From positions 92,029,108 to 92,093,107 of the forward strand of contig JAAALK010000080.1 in assembly GCA_019279435.1 (NCBI GenBank): a DNA stretch of 64,000 nt. Direction: 5' to 3'. Positions 20,117 to 32,100 of the stretch are shown here, one piece after another (the first letter of the stretch is position 1; each line of letters opens with the position of its first letter). The notes under the pieces were generated by a model. It was not told the origin of the DNA and made no database searches. It saw only the letters and a list, made by a program, of their open reading frames with translations. The DNA is from Zizania palustris. Its lineage: Eukaryota; Streptophyta; Magnoliopsida; Poales; Poaceae. A program made the translations under genes and the position numbers.

Positions 20117-23100
20117 TGTCACGCCCCGATTTATCGAAATCGAGACATTATTGAATTTCATAAGAAAAACAATAATACAAGAGGTTCATCATGCGACAAC
20201 GTACATACGATAAAATCCATGGTACGCAGACCATAATTATTACAACATTGTTTTAATAAAAATGATAATAAGATAAATAAACAGCGGCATGACGAACGTC
20301 TTCTTCAGGATCTTTCTTCTTGACTGGGTTGCTACTCCAGACCGTCTTCGAGATAAGCATCCTCTGTGGGGTCCAACGGGTATGAGTACAAAGAGTACTC
20401 AACAAGCCACCGCAAATGCAAATAATAATGCAGGATAATAAACAAGGAAGGATAAAGGCTAATAATGCGGAATAAAGCAGTTGCAGTTATGGCATTTAGT
20501 GTAATCATATTTTAATCATGCGGAAAGTAAACATGAGCATCATCAACATCAACTAACTCGAGGAGTACGTTTTACCTCCTCGCACAACGGTCCTTACATG
20601 ACAAACAACATGCACATCCATATTCAAGTAAACTAACTGGGGGATGTCACGCAACCCGCCCTTGACCGTGGGCTCGGCTTTTCGAAAAGATTTAAGACTC
20701 TGATCAGAGATGTACTACTGTACCCACAAGGCACGCACTCATCTCAACGAGATGACCCATTGCACGGGAACTCGTGCCAAAACCTCAATATGAGATGTTC
20801 CAAGCGATAACCACCCGCTCTAGGTTTCGCCGGCGCGCCGGGCCGCATCCCGGCTAACGTCGCACCCCCTTTTGCGCCACATTGGTACAAGTCACCCGCA
20901 GGTGCAACTTGACCCATCTCCAAGTGGTGGCCTCGGTTTGGAACAACCCATACCTTAGTTAGGACTTACCCACTAGACTTGTGGTTAGTACGTAAGTGTA
21001 TTGCAACGGATCCCTCAGACCGGTCCTTATAGTGCCCCGGGTGCGACTGACCAATGCCCTAGCTTGCACCCGGAACCCACCATGCATACACTCACAACCA
21101 TGACTCATCACCAACAGAATTTCCAAGGATAAGAAGCAACGGGGATCATATAATAGAACCATTTTGCTACGACTCATTTTTATCCTATAGCGGCCGTGTC
21201 AATACATTGGACACTAGCTAATATCATTGATCATATGGTGACAAGGAGGTTAGGCGAGATAGCATGGCTTGGGTTGCACATCAAGGTCGGGGGATCCTAA
21301 ATAAATATAATGTAAGGGTTCATTTGACTAATGCATATACATAACCTATGTGTTTTAGCGATAGTCAATTCAGACATGGGTTCAATATGCTCAAAAGAAT
21401 TGTTTGGTGACTTGCCTTGTTCAGCAAAGGGAGAGGGAGGGACTTCGGGGAAGTACTCCGGCTCCTCGGCGACGTCGTAGTCTTTTTAATAATAAGTAAA
21501 ATAAAAAGAGTACCACATTCAATCAAACCATATAACATTACATTGCAAGCATATAAGTTAAAGTTGGTTGGATTAAAAATAAAATAAATTCAGATATTAA
21601 AGTCCTGAAATTTATTCCTCCATTAATTTAAAGTGAATCTAAATGAATTATTGTTTTTCATAATAAGGGTTTTCAAGTGTATATAATACTACATTAAGTT
21701 TTCTAATCAATTTAATATCAATGATTCAGGGAAAACTTAGTGGTTTTAGTGTTTAAACAGAAGGGACAATTATATAAGTTCTCTGGAATTTAAATATTTG
21801 AATTTACATTTAAATCCTAAGGGCATTTGAATACTTATTTAAATAAACATGAAAATGTCCAAATAAACCTACTGTTTTTATTGCATAAACATGTAGAGAA
21901 TAATTTTATGAATTTTCTAAAATTGGAATGGCAATTTTTAGAGTTCAAATGCATTAGATATGAATTTTACAAGTTTAAAAGCATTTCTGGAATTTATTTT
22001 CAAATTTTAAACCTCTCGGGTCCACGGTGAGCCAGGCCCACGGTGAACCCGCGCACTGTGCGCGTGCGCCGGGTCGATCTGGACCGTCGGATCCAGATCC
22101 GACGCGCGAGGGCGAGGCGGGACGCGCAAGTGGCTACGGACGGCCAGGATTAAAACGTGCGAACCGGTACCACGTGGACGCACAGGATTAAACGCGGGTT
22201 TTAAATACAGATGGACGCACGAGATTAAAACGTACCCCTTCGCCGAGATCTAACGGATCAGATTAATCCGCACGCGGGGATTAAACATCACCGTCGGATC
22301 CAGATCGCACGGTCGTGCGTGAATCCGACACGGCACGGGTACTCGACCCGTGCCGGTCGTCTTCTCCGACGACGGCGAGCGGGCTAGCGGCCATGGCAAG
22401 CGACGGCGACCTAGTCTAAGGCCTAAAACGGAACGAGGGTACTACGGGGATCACGAGGGTACCTCGACGGTGAGAAAAGATCGACGGAGTGTGGCCGGCG
22501 ACGAGTGAAGGCGACGGAGGCGTTCGGGTCCTTGGCGGCGACGGCGATCCGGCGGGGTTCGACGTCGATGGAGTGGTGGCCGAGGTCGGGGAGGTCCTGG
22601 TGGTCACGACGGTGCGGTCGGCGTGGACGGAGAGGGACTCCGGCGACGGCGAGCGGCGGCTGGAGGACGGGCGGTGGTGGCGCGCTAAAATGTGGAATGC
22701 AAGGGCTCTGTTGGATCTCGCAGCGTGTGAGCGTGGGGGCGCATTGCGGACGGCCGAGGGGTTTATATAGGGTCATCGGCGGGGACAGAGGGGGCGTAGT
22801 CTGCGGTGGCCGGGATTAAAACGCGTTTAAGCGCCGGCGAGCTCGGGTTGAGCTCGATTCACCGAACCTGGACGCGAATCGGTCGAGTTTAATGGGGGGG
22901 AAACGGTCAGCGCGACGAGGGGGTTTGATTGCCGGGCTTAATTCGAGGGGAGGGGGTCGGGGGCAAGGGATCCGAGGCGAGTAATGGCGTCGGCCGGTGA
23001 GGGGGGGGCGATTTGGGGGCGGATCTCGCGGGGACGAAGGGTCTGACAGGCGGGGGCCACAAGCCAGCGAACGCGAGCGAGCGAACGGGCGACTGACGGG

Positions 23101-23559
23101 TGGGGTCGGGCTCGGGCGCGAGGGGAGAAAGTTGGCGCCGACAGGTGGGGTCAAGGCGTCGGGTGCGCGCGTGAGAGGAGAGGGGCTCACTGACGGGTGG
23201 GCTCCACTGGTCAGAAGGCGCGCGCGGGTGGGGGGTGGGCTGGGCCGGCCGGGAGAGAGAGAAGGGAGGGGGAAACGGCCCAATACTGTTCTAATGTTTT
23301 TCTGAATAAAAATAATTCCAGAAAATAGATTAAAAGATTAGGGCTACTTCCAAGGCTGGTAAAAATTTATAAAAATTCTCAAAATTATCTTTTGGCCTTA
23401 GGATCATATACAAAAAGTTTCACCTCCTAATTTGGTCATCTACTCTATGTTGTAGTTCAAAAGGGTATAAAGAGGTATTTAAGTTATTTTCAGAAATAAA
23501 AATTCCAAGAAATTGAATTTAATAATATTTTTATTGTTTTGAAAAATTGAGGTGTTACA
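20117..23559 (-). repeat. Chromovirus 3' LTR (left copy)
   Basis: 3443 bp, TGTCACGCCC...GGTGTTACA as written on the plus strand, i.e. TGTAACACC...GTGACA in element orientation. The TATA-like CTATATAAAC lies at about 22761-22770 on the minus strand. Open frames inside it (22423-22776 and others) recur identically in the other LTR only because the copies are young. Confidence 0.93.
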
Positions 23560-23578
23560 AACCTATCCCCCTTACAAG
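23560..23578 (-). other. Polypurine tract of the chromovirus
   Basis: Minus strand CTTGTAAGGGGGATAGGTT directly before the 3' LTR. It is the primer for plus-strand DNA synthesis. Confidence 0.8.
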
Positions 23579-23602
23579 AATCTCGTCCTCGAGATTGGAA
23601 CG

Positions 23603-25048
23603 CTACTCGAATAGTTCGGGGTATTGGGCTTTCAGCTCGTCTTCTTTTTCCCAAGTGGCTTCTTCTGCGGGATGGTTGTTCCATTGGACTTTGCAGAAGC
23701 GGACGACGCGACTTCTGGTTACTCTTTCCTTGGTTTCCAAGATCTTGACGGGTCTCTCTATGTAGGTCAAGTCTTCTTGGACGTTGAGCTGCTGAAGGTC
23801 GGCTTGCTCGGTAGGCACACGGAGACACTTCTTCAGTTGCGAGACATGGAACACATCATGAACTCCTGCCAAGGATGGAGGCAGTTCAAGTTGATATGCC
23901 ACTTCTCCTTGTCGGCGGAGGATCTGGAAAGGTCCGACGTAGCGGGGTGCTAGTTTGCCCTTCATGTTGAACCTTTGAGTGCCACGGAGGGGAGTGACTC
24001 GGAGGTAGACATAATCGCCCTCCTCAAAGGCTAGATCTCTTCGACGGTTATCGGCGTAGCTCTTTTGCCTGGATTGGGCTGCCTTCAGTCGGTCTCTTAT
24101 GATCTTAACTTTCTCTTCGGCTTCTCTCAATAAATCTGTCCCAAACAGTTGTGATTCTCCGGTTTGATCCCAGAGCAACGGCGTTCTGCACTTACGCCCA
24201 TAGAGTGCTTCGAACGGGGACATTTGCAGGCTGGCTTGATAGCTGTTGTTGTAGGAGAACTCTGCATAAGGTAAGTTCTTGTCCCACATTCCGCCAAAGT
24301 CTAGAGCACAAGCTCTAAGCATATCCTCCAATATCTGGTTGACCCTTTCGGTTTGACCGTCGGTCTGTGGATGATAGGCGGTGCTAAAGTTCAGCCGGGT
24401 GCCGAGTTCCTCTTGAAGGTTTTTCCAAAACTTGGAGGTAAACTGACTCCCGCGGTCAGATACAATCTTCTTGGGAACTCCGTGGAGGCACACGATCCGG
24501 GTCATATACAACTCAGCCAACTTGGCGACGGTGTAAGTTGTCTTGACCGGAACGAAGTGAGCTACCTTGGTGAGTCGATCGACGATCACCCAGATAGAAT
24601 CATGACCAGCTTGGGTCCTGGGTAGTCCCGTGATGAAGTCCATTCCTATTTCTTCCCACTTCCATTCAGGGACTTTGAGGGGTTGAAGAAGTCCGGCAGG
24701 TCTCTGATGCTCTGCCTTGACTCGCCGGCATGTGTCGCACTTGGCCACGTACTCAGCTATTTCTCTCTTCATGCTGACCCACCAATATTTCTCCTTCAAG
24801 TCTTGGTACATCTTCGTACTCCCGGGATGAATGGAGTAAAGAGTATCGTGAGCTTCTTGAAGGATGAGAGTCTTCAACTCAGGTATGTTGGGTACGCACA
24901 CTCGGTTTCCAAACCAGATGGTACCATGTTCATCCTCGGAGAATCCGGGGGCTTTACCCTTCCTCATGTTTTGCTGGATCTCCAGGATGTCTGGGTCTTC
25001 CTTCTGCTTCTCTCGGATCTGGTCTATTAAGACAGGCCGAGACTCCAA
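23603..25048 (-). CDS. Chromovirus integrase with chromodomain (second part of pol)
   Basis: About 481 codons. It integrates the cDNA; the chromodomain is thought to direct integration to modified chromatin. HHCC zinc site at about H67, H74, C104, C107. Catalytic triad D137 (GMDF), D198 (SDRG) and E234 (QTERVNQ) with D-35-E spacing. A chromodomain-like region lies near 428-481 (VVRFCKVQWNNHP, EATWE). The first codon at 25048 is TTG, not ATG, so this is not an independent gene. It is the continuation of the gag-pol frame after a one-base deletion, and the homologous copy at 43060 reads straight through this site. Expression would need frameshifting, or the gap is an assembly error. Confidence 0.88.
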   Translation of the reverse strand: MESRPVLIDQIREKQKEDPDILEIQQNMRKGKAPGFSEDEHGTIWFGNRVCVPNIPELKTLILQEAHDTLYSIHPGSTKMYQDLKEKYWWVSMKREIAEYVAKCDTCRRVKAEHQRPAGLLQPLKVPEWKWEEIGMDFITGLPRTQAGHDSIWVIVDRLTKVAHFVPVKTTYTVAKLAELYMTRIVCLHGVPKKIVSDRGSQFTSKFWKNLQEELGTRLNFSTAYHPQTDGQTERVNQILEDMLRACALDFGGMWDKNLPYAEFSYNNSYQASLQMSPFEALYGRKCRTPLLWDQTGESQLFGTDLLREAEEKVKIIRDRLKAAQSRQKSYADNRRRDLAFEEGDYVYLRVTPLRGTQRFNMKGKLAPRYVGPFQILRRQGEVAYQLELPPSLAGVHDVFHVSQLKKCLRVPTEQADLQQLNVQEDLTYIERPVKILETKERVTRSRVVRFCKVQWNNHPAEEATWEKEDELKAQYPELFE

Positions 25049-28000
25049 GCAGCGAGGTACGCTCGAGTGGTGATCCCCAGGTTTAGCCTTTCCATCTCTT
25101 GATAAAGTAGAGGAGCCTGGTCTTGAATCATGATGGCGTTGCAGTACCCTTTTCGACTAAGGGCGTCTGCCACCACGTTTGCTTTGCCCGGATGATAATG
25201 GATGCCCAAGTCGTAATCCTTGATCAGTTCCAACCATCTCCTTTGCCTGAGGTTCAGATCTGGTTGGGTGAGTATATACTTGAGGCTCTTATGGTCGGTG
25301 AAGACCTCACACCGATTTCCCACAAGGTAATGTCTCCATATCTTCAAGGCATGAACCACGGCTGCTAGTTCCAGGTCGTGGGTTGGGTAGTTCAGCTCAT
25401 GCGGTCTCAACTGCCGGGAGGCATAGGATATCACCTTCCCTTCTTGCATTAAGACACATCCCAATCCTTGACGAGAGGCATCACAGTAGACGTGGAAGTC
25501 TTTCCGGATGTCTGGCAGAGTCAGAATGGGGGCTGACACGAGCTTCTTCTTGAGAGTCTGGAAGCTCTCTTCGCAGTCGGGGGTCCAAACAAACTTCACC
25601 TCTTTTTGCAGAAGTCTGGTCATCGGCTTGGCGATCTTGGAAAAATTCTCGATGAACCGGCGGTAGTATCCGGCCAATCCGAGAAAACTCCGGATCTCGG
25701 TCACGGTCGTCGGCTGTAGCCAGTTGGTTACCGCTTCGACGGTGGTTGGGTCCACTGCTATTCCTCCGGCAGATATGACATGGCCGAGGAACTTCACCTC
25801 AGACGACCAAAATTCGCATTTGCTGTATTTGGCGTATAGTTGCTGCTCCCTTAGCTTTCCGAGGGTCAGACGGAGGTGAGTCTCGTGTTCCTCCTTGGTC
25901 TTGGAGTAAACGAGGATATCGTCGATGAATACCACGATGAACTTGTCCAAGAACTCCATGAATACATTGTTCATCATGTTCATGAAGAAGGCCGGGGCAT
26001 TCGTGAGTCCAAACGACATCACAGTGTACTCGTAGAGTCCATAGCGGGAGGTGAAAGCAGTCTTGGGTATATCTTCCTCCCTGATCCTTAACTGGTGATA
26101 ACCTGACCTGAGGTCGATCTTGGAAAACACCGAGGATCCTTTCAGCTGATCGAACAGGTCGTCGATCCGAGGTAATGGGTATTTGTTCTTGATGGTTACG
26201 TCGTTCAAGGCTCTATAGTCCACGCACATCCTCTTGGTCTTGTCCTTCTTCATGGCAAATATGACCGGTGCACCCCAGGGTGAGGTACTCGGTCGGATGT
26301 AACCTTTCTGCTCAAGGTCTTCGATGTTGCTCTTGACTTCGGCTAGTTCATTGGCGGCCATTCGGTATGGGCGCTTGGAGATTGGAGTGGTCCCCGGGAC
26401 AAGCTCGATTCTGAATTCGATGTCCCGCTTGGGAGGCATTCCGGGCAGATCTTCGGGGAAAACATCTGCAAACTCCTTGACTATTGGCACCTCTTCAAGA
26501 GCTATCGAGCGAAGGGATGCCCCGAGTGGTTTGCGACTGGTCATCCGGAAGGTGACGGTTACGCCTTCGGGACTGGTCACCGTGACGGACTTGTTGGCAC
26601 AGTCGATCACTCCCTTGTGCTTCATCAACCAATCCATACCTAATATAAGGTCGAGTCCGGTGCATTGGATAAGGACAGGCTCGGCCCGAAACAGCACCCC
26701 TTGGATGTCAAGTTGAACCTTAGGGCTGTAGAAGCGAGCTGAGGTCCTATTGCCGGGGGTGGCAATCACCATGGGAATCGGTAGAGGGAGCACGTCCAGA
26801 TTGTTTGTTTTTGCAAAATCTTCCGAGACAAAGGAGTGGGTTGCTCCCGAGTCAAATAATATGACGGCCGGTACGGAATTCATAGTAAACGTACCGAGTA
26901 CGACTTCAGGAGCCTCCTGAGCTTCCTCCGCGCTGATGTGGTTGACGCGGGCGCGAACGGCCTGGTGGGGTGCTGCGCCTTGGTTCTGCTTGGGGTGAGG
27001 ACACTGGTGCGAGTAGTGCCCTTCCTTGCGGCAGTTGAAGCAGACGACCGGCCTTCCTTGACGATCCCTCAAGATCGGGGCCTTGGCGGCCGGTGCCGGT
27101 TGAGCGGCCGGAGCTGGTGGGGCGGGACGAGGATGCCCGGCGTTGGATCCACCGGCTGCATGAGGTGGCCTGTAGGCGGGCCGAGGATGGTAGGCGGGCG
27201 CTGGTGGCGGAGGGACGAAGCGGGGCCTCTGAGTGTTCGCCTGCTGGTGCTTGAAGGCGATCATCTTCCTCTTCTTGAGGTCCAACTTGTTCTGCTCAGT
27301 CTCTTGGATGAGCGCTTTGTTGACAAGCCGCTGGAAGTCGGCGAAGTCGGCGGCGACGAGCTGGATGGACAGCTCATCCTTAAGTCCCCTTAGGAACTTG
27401 GCTTGGCGGAGGGCGTCGGTGCGCACTTCCTCCGGTGCGTAGCGAGCGAGGCGGTTGAACTCATGGAGGTACTCCATGACAGTCCGGTTGCCCTGCTGCA
27501 GGTCGCGGAACTCCTGCTGCTTGACCGCGATGACACCGGCGGGGACGTGGGCGGCGCGGAAGGCGATGGTGAACTCCGCCCAAGTCACCATGTGGCCCTC
27601 TGGCTGGGACGCGCGATAGTTGTCCCACCATTCAGCGGCGGGACCCTGGAGTTGGTGAGTGGCGAAGGCCACTCGCTCCCGGTCTGTGCAGGGGAGGAGG
27701 TCGAGCTTCTTCTCGATGGTGCGGAGCCAATCTCCGGCCTCCATCGGGTTGGTCGTGCTCGAGAAGATGGGCGGGCGCACACGCAAGAACTCGGAGAGTT
27801 GCGGAGCGGCCGCGGGTGCTGGTGCGCGAGGGGCGGGCTCCCCATTCTGCAGACGGTCCAACTGAGCCTGTTGGTGCTGCATTTGGGTGAGGAGGGCGGT
27901 GATCAGATGATTCTGGTTTGCCATCATTTCCGCTAAGGTGGGGTGGTTGGCGGAAGGCGACCCAGACTGACGTGGGCCTGTCGCACCCCAGTTGGGTACA

Positions 28001-28068
28001 ACACCCTCGGGCGCATCTCGACTTCCTCCTGCTCCGTTGTTGGAGCCGGTGTTCTGGTGGTCGGCCAT
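25027..28068 (-). CDS. Chromovirus Gag-Pol: Gag, protease, RT, RNase H
   Basis: 1013 codons from the ATG at 28068 (MADHQNTG). An upstream in-frame ATG at 28149 is less likely because it adds a hydrophobic tail unlike Gag. Order: Gag capsid region about 100-260, CCHC knuckle C343-C356 (CFNCRKEGHYSHQC), protease LFDSGATHSF with D406, RT with YRMAANELAEVK, CVDYRALN and FIDD (D716, D717), and RNase H with D863, E900 and D925. The stop after residue 1013 follows a one-base loss in the linker before integrase, so the last nine residues are off-frame. All active-site residues are present. Gag and Pol are fused in one frame here. Confidence 0.93.
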   Translation of the reverse strand: MADHQNTGSNNGAGGSRDAPEGVVPNWGATGPRQSGSPSANHPTLAEMMANQNHLITALLTQMQHQQAQLDRLQNGEPAPRAPAPAAAPQLSEFLRVRPPIFSSTTNPMEAGDWLRTIEKKLDLLPCTDRERVAFATHQLQGPAAEWWDNYRASQPEGHMVTWAEFTIAFRAAHVPAGVIAVKQQEFRDLQQGNRTVMEYLHEFNRLARYAPEEVRTDALRQAKFLRGLKDELSIQLVAADFADFQRLVNKALIQETEQNKLDLKKRKMIAFKHQQANTQRPRFVPPPPAPAYHPRPAYRPPHAAGGSNAGHPRPAPPAPAAQPAPAAKAPILRDRQGRPVVCFNCRKEGHYSHQCPHPKQNQGAAPHQAVRARVNHISAEEAQEAPEVVLGTFTMNSVPAVILFDSGATHSFVSEDFAKTNNLDVLPLPIPMVIATPGNRTSARFYSPKVQLDIQGVLFRAEPVLIQCTGLDLILGMDWLMKHKGVIDCANKSVTVTSPEGVTVTFRMTSRKPLGASLRSIALEEVPIVKEFADVFPEDLPGMPPKRDIEFRIELVPGTTPISKRPYRMAANELAEVKSNIEDLEQKGYIRPSTSPWGAPVIFAMKKDKTKRMCVDYRALNDVTIKNKYPLPRIDDLFDQLKGSSVFSKIDLRSGYHQLRIREEDIPKTAFTSRYGLYEYTVMSFGLTNAPAFFMNMMNNVFMEFLDKFIVVFIDDILVYSKTKEEHETHLRLTLGKLREQQLYAKYSKCEFWSSEVKFLGHVISAGGIAVDPTTVEAVTNWLQPTTVTEIRSFLGLAGYYRRFIENFSKIAKPMTRLLQKEVKFVWTPDCEESFQTLKKKLVSAPILTLPDIRKDFHVYCDASRQGLGCVLMQEGKVISYASRQLRPHELNYPTHDLELAAVVHALKIWRHYLVGNRCEVFTDHKSLKYILTQPDLNLRQRRWLELIKDYDLGIHYHPGKANVVADALSRKGYCNAIMIQDQAPLLYQEMERLNLGITTRAYLAAWSLGLS

Positions 28069-28271
28069 CTTCTGAATATCCAAAGTGATAAAGCAAAAGA
28101 TGACGAAACAGTAATACAACCAAGAATACCATATAAAATTCAAGCACATGAGTATATAGAGTGGTATAAATGTTCATTACAATCAAGCTCTTATTCTACC
28201 CACAACACACTCGTCGCGGGTAGCACCACATACAAAATAGTGATTTTTATTTATTTCGCGTCTCCTAACGC

Positions 28272-28988
28272 CTACTCGCCACCGGAGGCGGTCTCCGTGC
28301 TCTCGGAACCACGAGTGCGCGGCTCCAGAGGGATGGTGGGCTCGAGAAAATTCTCGATGATGGAGTCGGAGACGAGGCCGGGGCGTGGTGTAGGGGCGCT
28401 GGTAGAAGGCCTGGCGGGGGAGGGTCGTGGCGGGATCCTCTTGGGGCGAGGGAGGGGCTCACGGATGGGCTTCTTCTTCCTAGGAAGAAGAGGAACCATC
28501 TCCGCGATGTCCTTCTGCAGCTCCATGATCTTGCGCTGCAGCTCGCCGTTCTGCTGGATCAGGTTCTTCGTTTCTTCACGAAGAAACGCAACCGCCTCAT
28601 GGTGCTCGTCGGCGTCGAGCACCGCCTCGGTATGGAGATCATCCATGGCCTGCAGAAGACGCGACTGCCGGGCCATGACCGGATCACGCACGGAGTGAAC
28701 TCCGAGGTAGATGCTACGGTGGGCTCCGGGAGTACGCTTCGGCACAAGCCGGAAGGATGAGTTCTGAAGACGATCGTCGTAGATCATCCTCAGCTCCATG
28801 AGGGCCTGGAGGGCGACTCGTTGGCATGCGACGTCGAAAGTCGGGCCTCCAAGTGCGGTGGTGTAGGGCGGCAGATGCTCTCCGGAGCCATGGACGGTGA
28901 GGGAGACGTCGCAAGGCCCGGCGAACTCGTCGGGGTAGACTCCTTGAAATTCGGGTTCGAAGAGGAACCCGAGGAAGGTGAGCATCAT
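28272..28988 (-). CDS. Extra ORF upstream of gag in the chromovirus (ORF0-like), function unknown
   Basis: 238 codons in the leader between primer site and gag, on the same strand as gag, ending 203 bp before the gag ATG. I do not recognise a catalytic domain. Visible features: a hydrophobic start (MMLTFLGFLF), a middle region with MELRMIYDDRLQ, a probable coiled coil at about 115-165 (EETKNLIQQNGELQRKIMEL), then a basic proline-rich stretch (RKKKPIREPLPRPKR) that could bind nucleic acid, and an acidic/serine tail. The frame stays open upstream of the ATG (SYCRHYEGFVRELR), after a TTTTGTAG that looks like a 3' splice site, so the real start may be further up or spliced. Upstream ORFs have been reported in some rice gypsy elements. 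Codon use is GC-rich like gag. Confidence 0.6.
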   Translation of the reverse strand: MMLTFLGFLFEPEFQGVYPDEFAGPCDVSLTVHGSGEHLPPYTTALGGPTFDVACQRVALQALMELRMIYDDRLQNSSFRLVPKRTPGAHRSIYLGVHSVRDPVMARQSRLLQAMDDLHTEAVLDADEHHEAVAFLREETKNLIQQNGELQRKIMELQKDIAEMVPLLPRKKKPIREPLPRPKRIPPRPSPARPSTSAPTPRPGLVSDSIIENFLEPTIPLEPRTRGSESTETASGGE

Positions 28989-29172
28989 GCGGAGCTCCCG
29001 GACGAAGCCCTCATAGTGGCGGCAGTAACTGTGACTTGGTAGACTGGCATCTACAAAACAGCAAGTTGAATAAAAGTGAGGAGAGGAACAAAGTTTATGA
29101 AGTAGATTTTCAAGAAATAATTTCCTATGGTTAATGGCTAGGCGGGTCTGTTTGGCTTCCTACAGTCAAGTC

Positions 29173-29185
29173 GGCTCTGATACCA
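29173..29185 (-). other. Primer-binding site of the chromovirus
   Basis: Minus strand TGGTATCAGAGCC, complementary to the 3' end of initiator methionine tRNA, three bases after the 5' LTR end at 29189. Confidence 0.9.
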
Positions 29186-29188
29186 TCT

Positions 29189-32100
29189 TGTCACGCCCCG
29201 ATTTATCGAAATCGAGACATTATTGAATTTCATAAGAAAAACAATAATACAAGAGGTTCATCATGCGACAACGTACATACGATAAAATCCATGGTACGCA
29301 GACCATAATTATTACAACATTGTTTTAATAAAAATGATAATAAGATAAATAAACAGCGGCATGACGAACGTCTTCTTCAGGATCTTTCTTCTTGACTGGG
29401 TTGCTACTCCAGACCGTCTTCGAGATAAGCATCCTCTGTGGGGTCCAACGGGTATGAGTACAAAGAGTACTCAACAAGCCACCGCAAATGCAAATAATAA
29501 TGCAGGATAATAAACAAGGAAGGATAAAGGCTAATAATGCGGAATAAAGCAGTTGCAGTTATGGCATTTAGTGTAATCATATTTTAATCATGCGGAAAGT
29601 AAACATGAGCATCATCAACATCAACTAACTCGAGGAGTACGTTTTACCTCCTCGCACAACGGTCCTTACATGACAAACAACATGCACATCCATATTCAAG
29701 TAAACTAACTGGGGGATGTCACGCAACCCGCCCTTGACCGTGGGCTCGGCTTTTCGAAAAGATTTAAGACTCTGATCAGAGATGTACTACTGTACCCACA
29801 AGGCACGCACTCATCTCAACGAGATGACCCATTGCACGGGAACTCGTGCCAAAACCTCAATATGAGATGTTCCAAGCGATAACCACCCGCTCTAGGTTTC
29901 GCCGGCGCGCCGGGCCGCATCCCGGCTAACGTCGCACCCCCTTTTGCGCCACATTGGTACAAGTCACCCGCAGGTGCAACTTGACCCATCTCCAAGTGGT
30001 GGCCTCGGTTTGGAACAACCCATACCTTAGTTAGGACTTACCCACTAGACTTGTGGTTAGTACGTAAGTGTATTGCAACGGATCCCTCAGACCGGTCCTT
30101 ATAGTGCCCCGGGTGCGACTGACCAATGCCCTAGCTTGCACCCGGAACCCACCATGCATACACTCACAACCATGACTCATCACCAACAGAATTTCCAAGG
30201 ATAAGAAGCAACGGGGATCATATAATAGAACCATTTGCTACGACTCATTTTTATCCTATAGCGGCCGTGTCAATACATTGGACACTAGCTAATATCATTG
30301 ATCATATGGTGACAAGGAGGTTAGGCGAGATAGCATGGCTTGGGTTGCACATCAAGGTCGGGGGATCCTAAATAAATATAATGTAAGGGTTCATTTGACT
30401 AATGCATATACATAACCTATGTGTTTTAGCGATAGTCAATTCAGACATGGGTTCAATATGCTCAAAAGAATTGTTTGGTGACTTGCCTTGTTCAGCAAAG
30501 GGAGAGGGAGGGACTTCGGGGAAGTACTCCGGCTCCTCGGCGACGTCGTAGTCTTTTTAATAATAAGTAAAATAAAAAGAGTACCACATTCAATCAAACC
30601 ATATAACATTACATTGCAAGCATATAAGTTAAAGTTGGTTGGATTAAAAATAAAATAAATTCAGATATTAAAGTCCTGAAATTTATTCCTCCATTAATTT
30701 AAAGTGAATCTAAATGAATTATTGTTTTTCATAATAAGGGTTTTCAAGTGTATATAATACTACATTAAGTTTTCTAATCAATTTAATATCAATGATTCAG
30801 GGAAAACTTAGTGGTTTTAGTGTTTAAACAGAAGGGACAATTATATAAGTTCTCTGGAATTTAAATATTTGAATTTACATTTAAATCCTAAGGGCATTTG
30901 AATACTTATTTAAATAAACATGAAAATGTCCAAATAAACCTACTGTTTTTATTGCATAAACATGTAGAGAATAATTTTATGAATTTTCTAAAATTGGAAT
31001 GGCAATTTTTAGAGTTCAAATGCATTAGATATGAATTTTACAAGTTTAAAAGCATTTCTGGAATTTATTTTCAAATTTTAAACCTCTCGGGTCCACGGTG
31101 AGCCAGGCCCACGGTGAACCCGCGCACTGTGCGCGTGCGCCGGGTCGATCTGGACCGTCGGATCCAGATCCGACGCGCGAGGGCGAGGCGGGACGCGCAA
31201 GTGGCTACGGACGGCCAGGATTAAAACGTGCGAACCGGTACCACGTGGACGCACAGGATTAAACGCGGGTTTTAAATACAGATGGACGCACGAGATTAAA
31301 ACGTACCCCTTCGCCGAGATCTAACGGATCAGATTAATCCGCACGCGGGGATTAAACATCACCGTCGGATCCAGATCGCACGGTCGTGCGTGAATCCGAC
31401 ACGGCACGGGTACTCGACCCGTGCCGGTCGTCTTCTCCGACGACGGCGAGCGGGCTAGCGGCCATGGCAAGCGACGGCGACCTAGTCTAAGGCCTAAAAC
31501 GGAACGAGGGTACTACGGGGATCACGAGGGTACCTCGACGGTGAGAAAAGATCGACGGAGTGTGGCCGGCGACGAGTGAAGGCGACGGAGGCGTTCGGGT
31601 CCTTGGCGGCGACGGCGATCCGGCGGGGTTCGACGTCGATGGAGTGGTGGCCGAGGTCGGGGAGGTCCTGGTGGTCACGACGGTGCGGTCGGCGTGGACG
31701 GAGAGGGACTCCGGCGACGGCGAGCGGCGGCTGGAGGACGGGCGGTGGTGGCGCGCTAAAATGTGGAATGCAAGGGCTCTGTTGGATCTCGCAGCGTGTG
31801 AGCGTGGGGGCGCATTGCGGACGGCCGGGGGGTTTATATAGGGTCATCGGCGGGGACAGAGGGGGCGTAGTCTGCGGTGGCCGGGATTAAAACGCGTTTA
31901 AGCGCCGGCGAGCTCGGGTTGAGCTCGATTCACCGAACCTGGACGCGAATCGGTCGAGTTTAATGGGGGGAAACGGTCAGCGCGACGAGGGGGTTTGATT
32001 GCCGGGCTTAATTCGAGGGGAGGGGGTCGGGGCAAGGGATCCGAGGCGAGTAATGGCGTCGGCCGGTGAGGGGGGGGGCGATTTGGGGGCGGATCTCGCG

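Noticed and set aside
22423..22776. Open frames conserved in both chromovirus LTRs
   Set aside because: The conservation only reflects the recent duplication of LTRs by retrotransposition; no domain is recognisable.
27403..27936. Plus-strand open frame of 177 codons
   Set aside because: Antisense to the well-supported gag of the chromovirus; GC-rich coding DNA often leaves long antisense frames.
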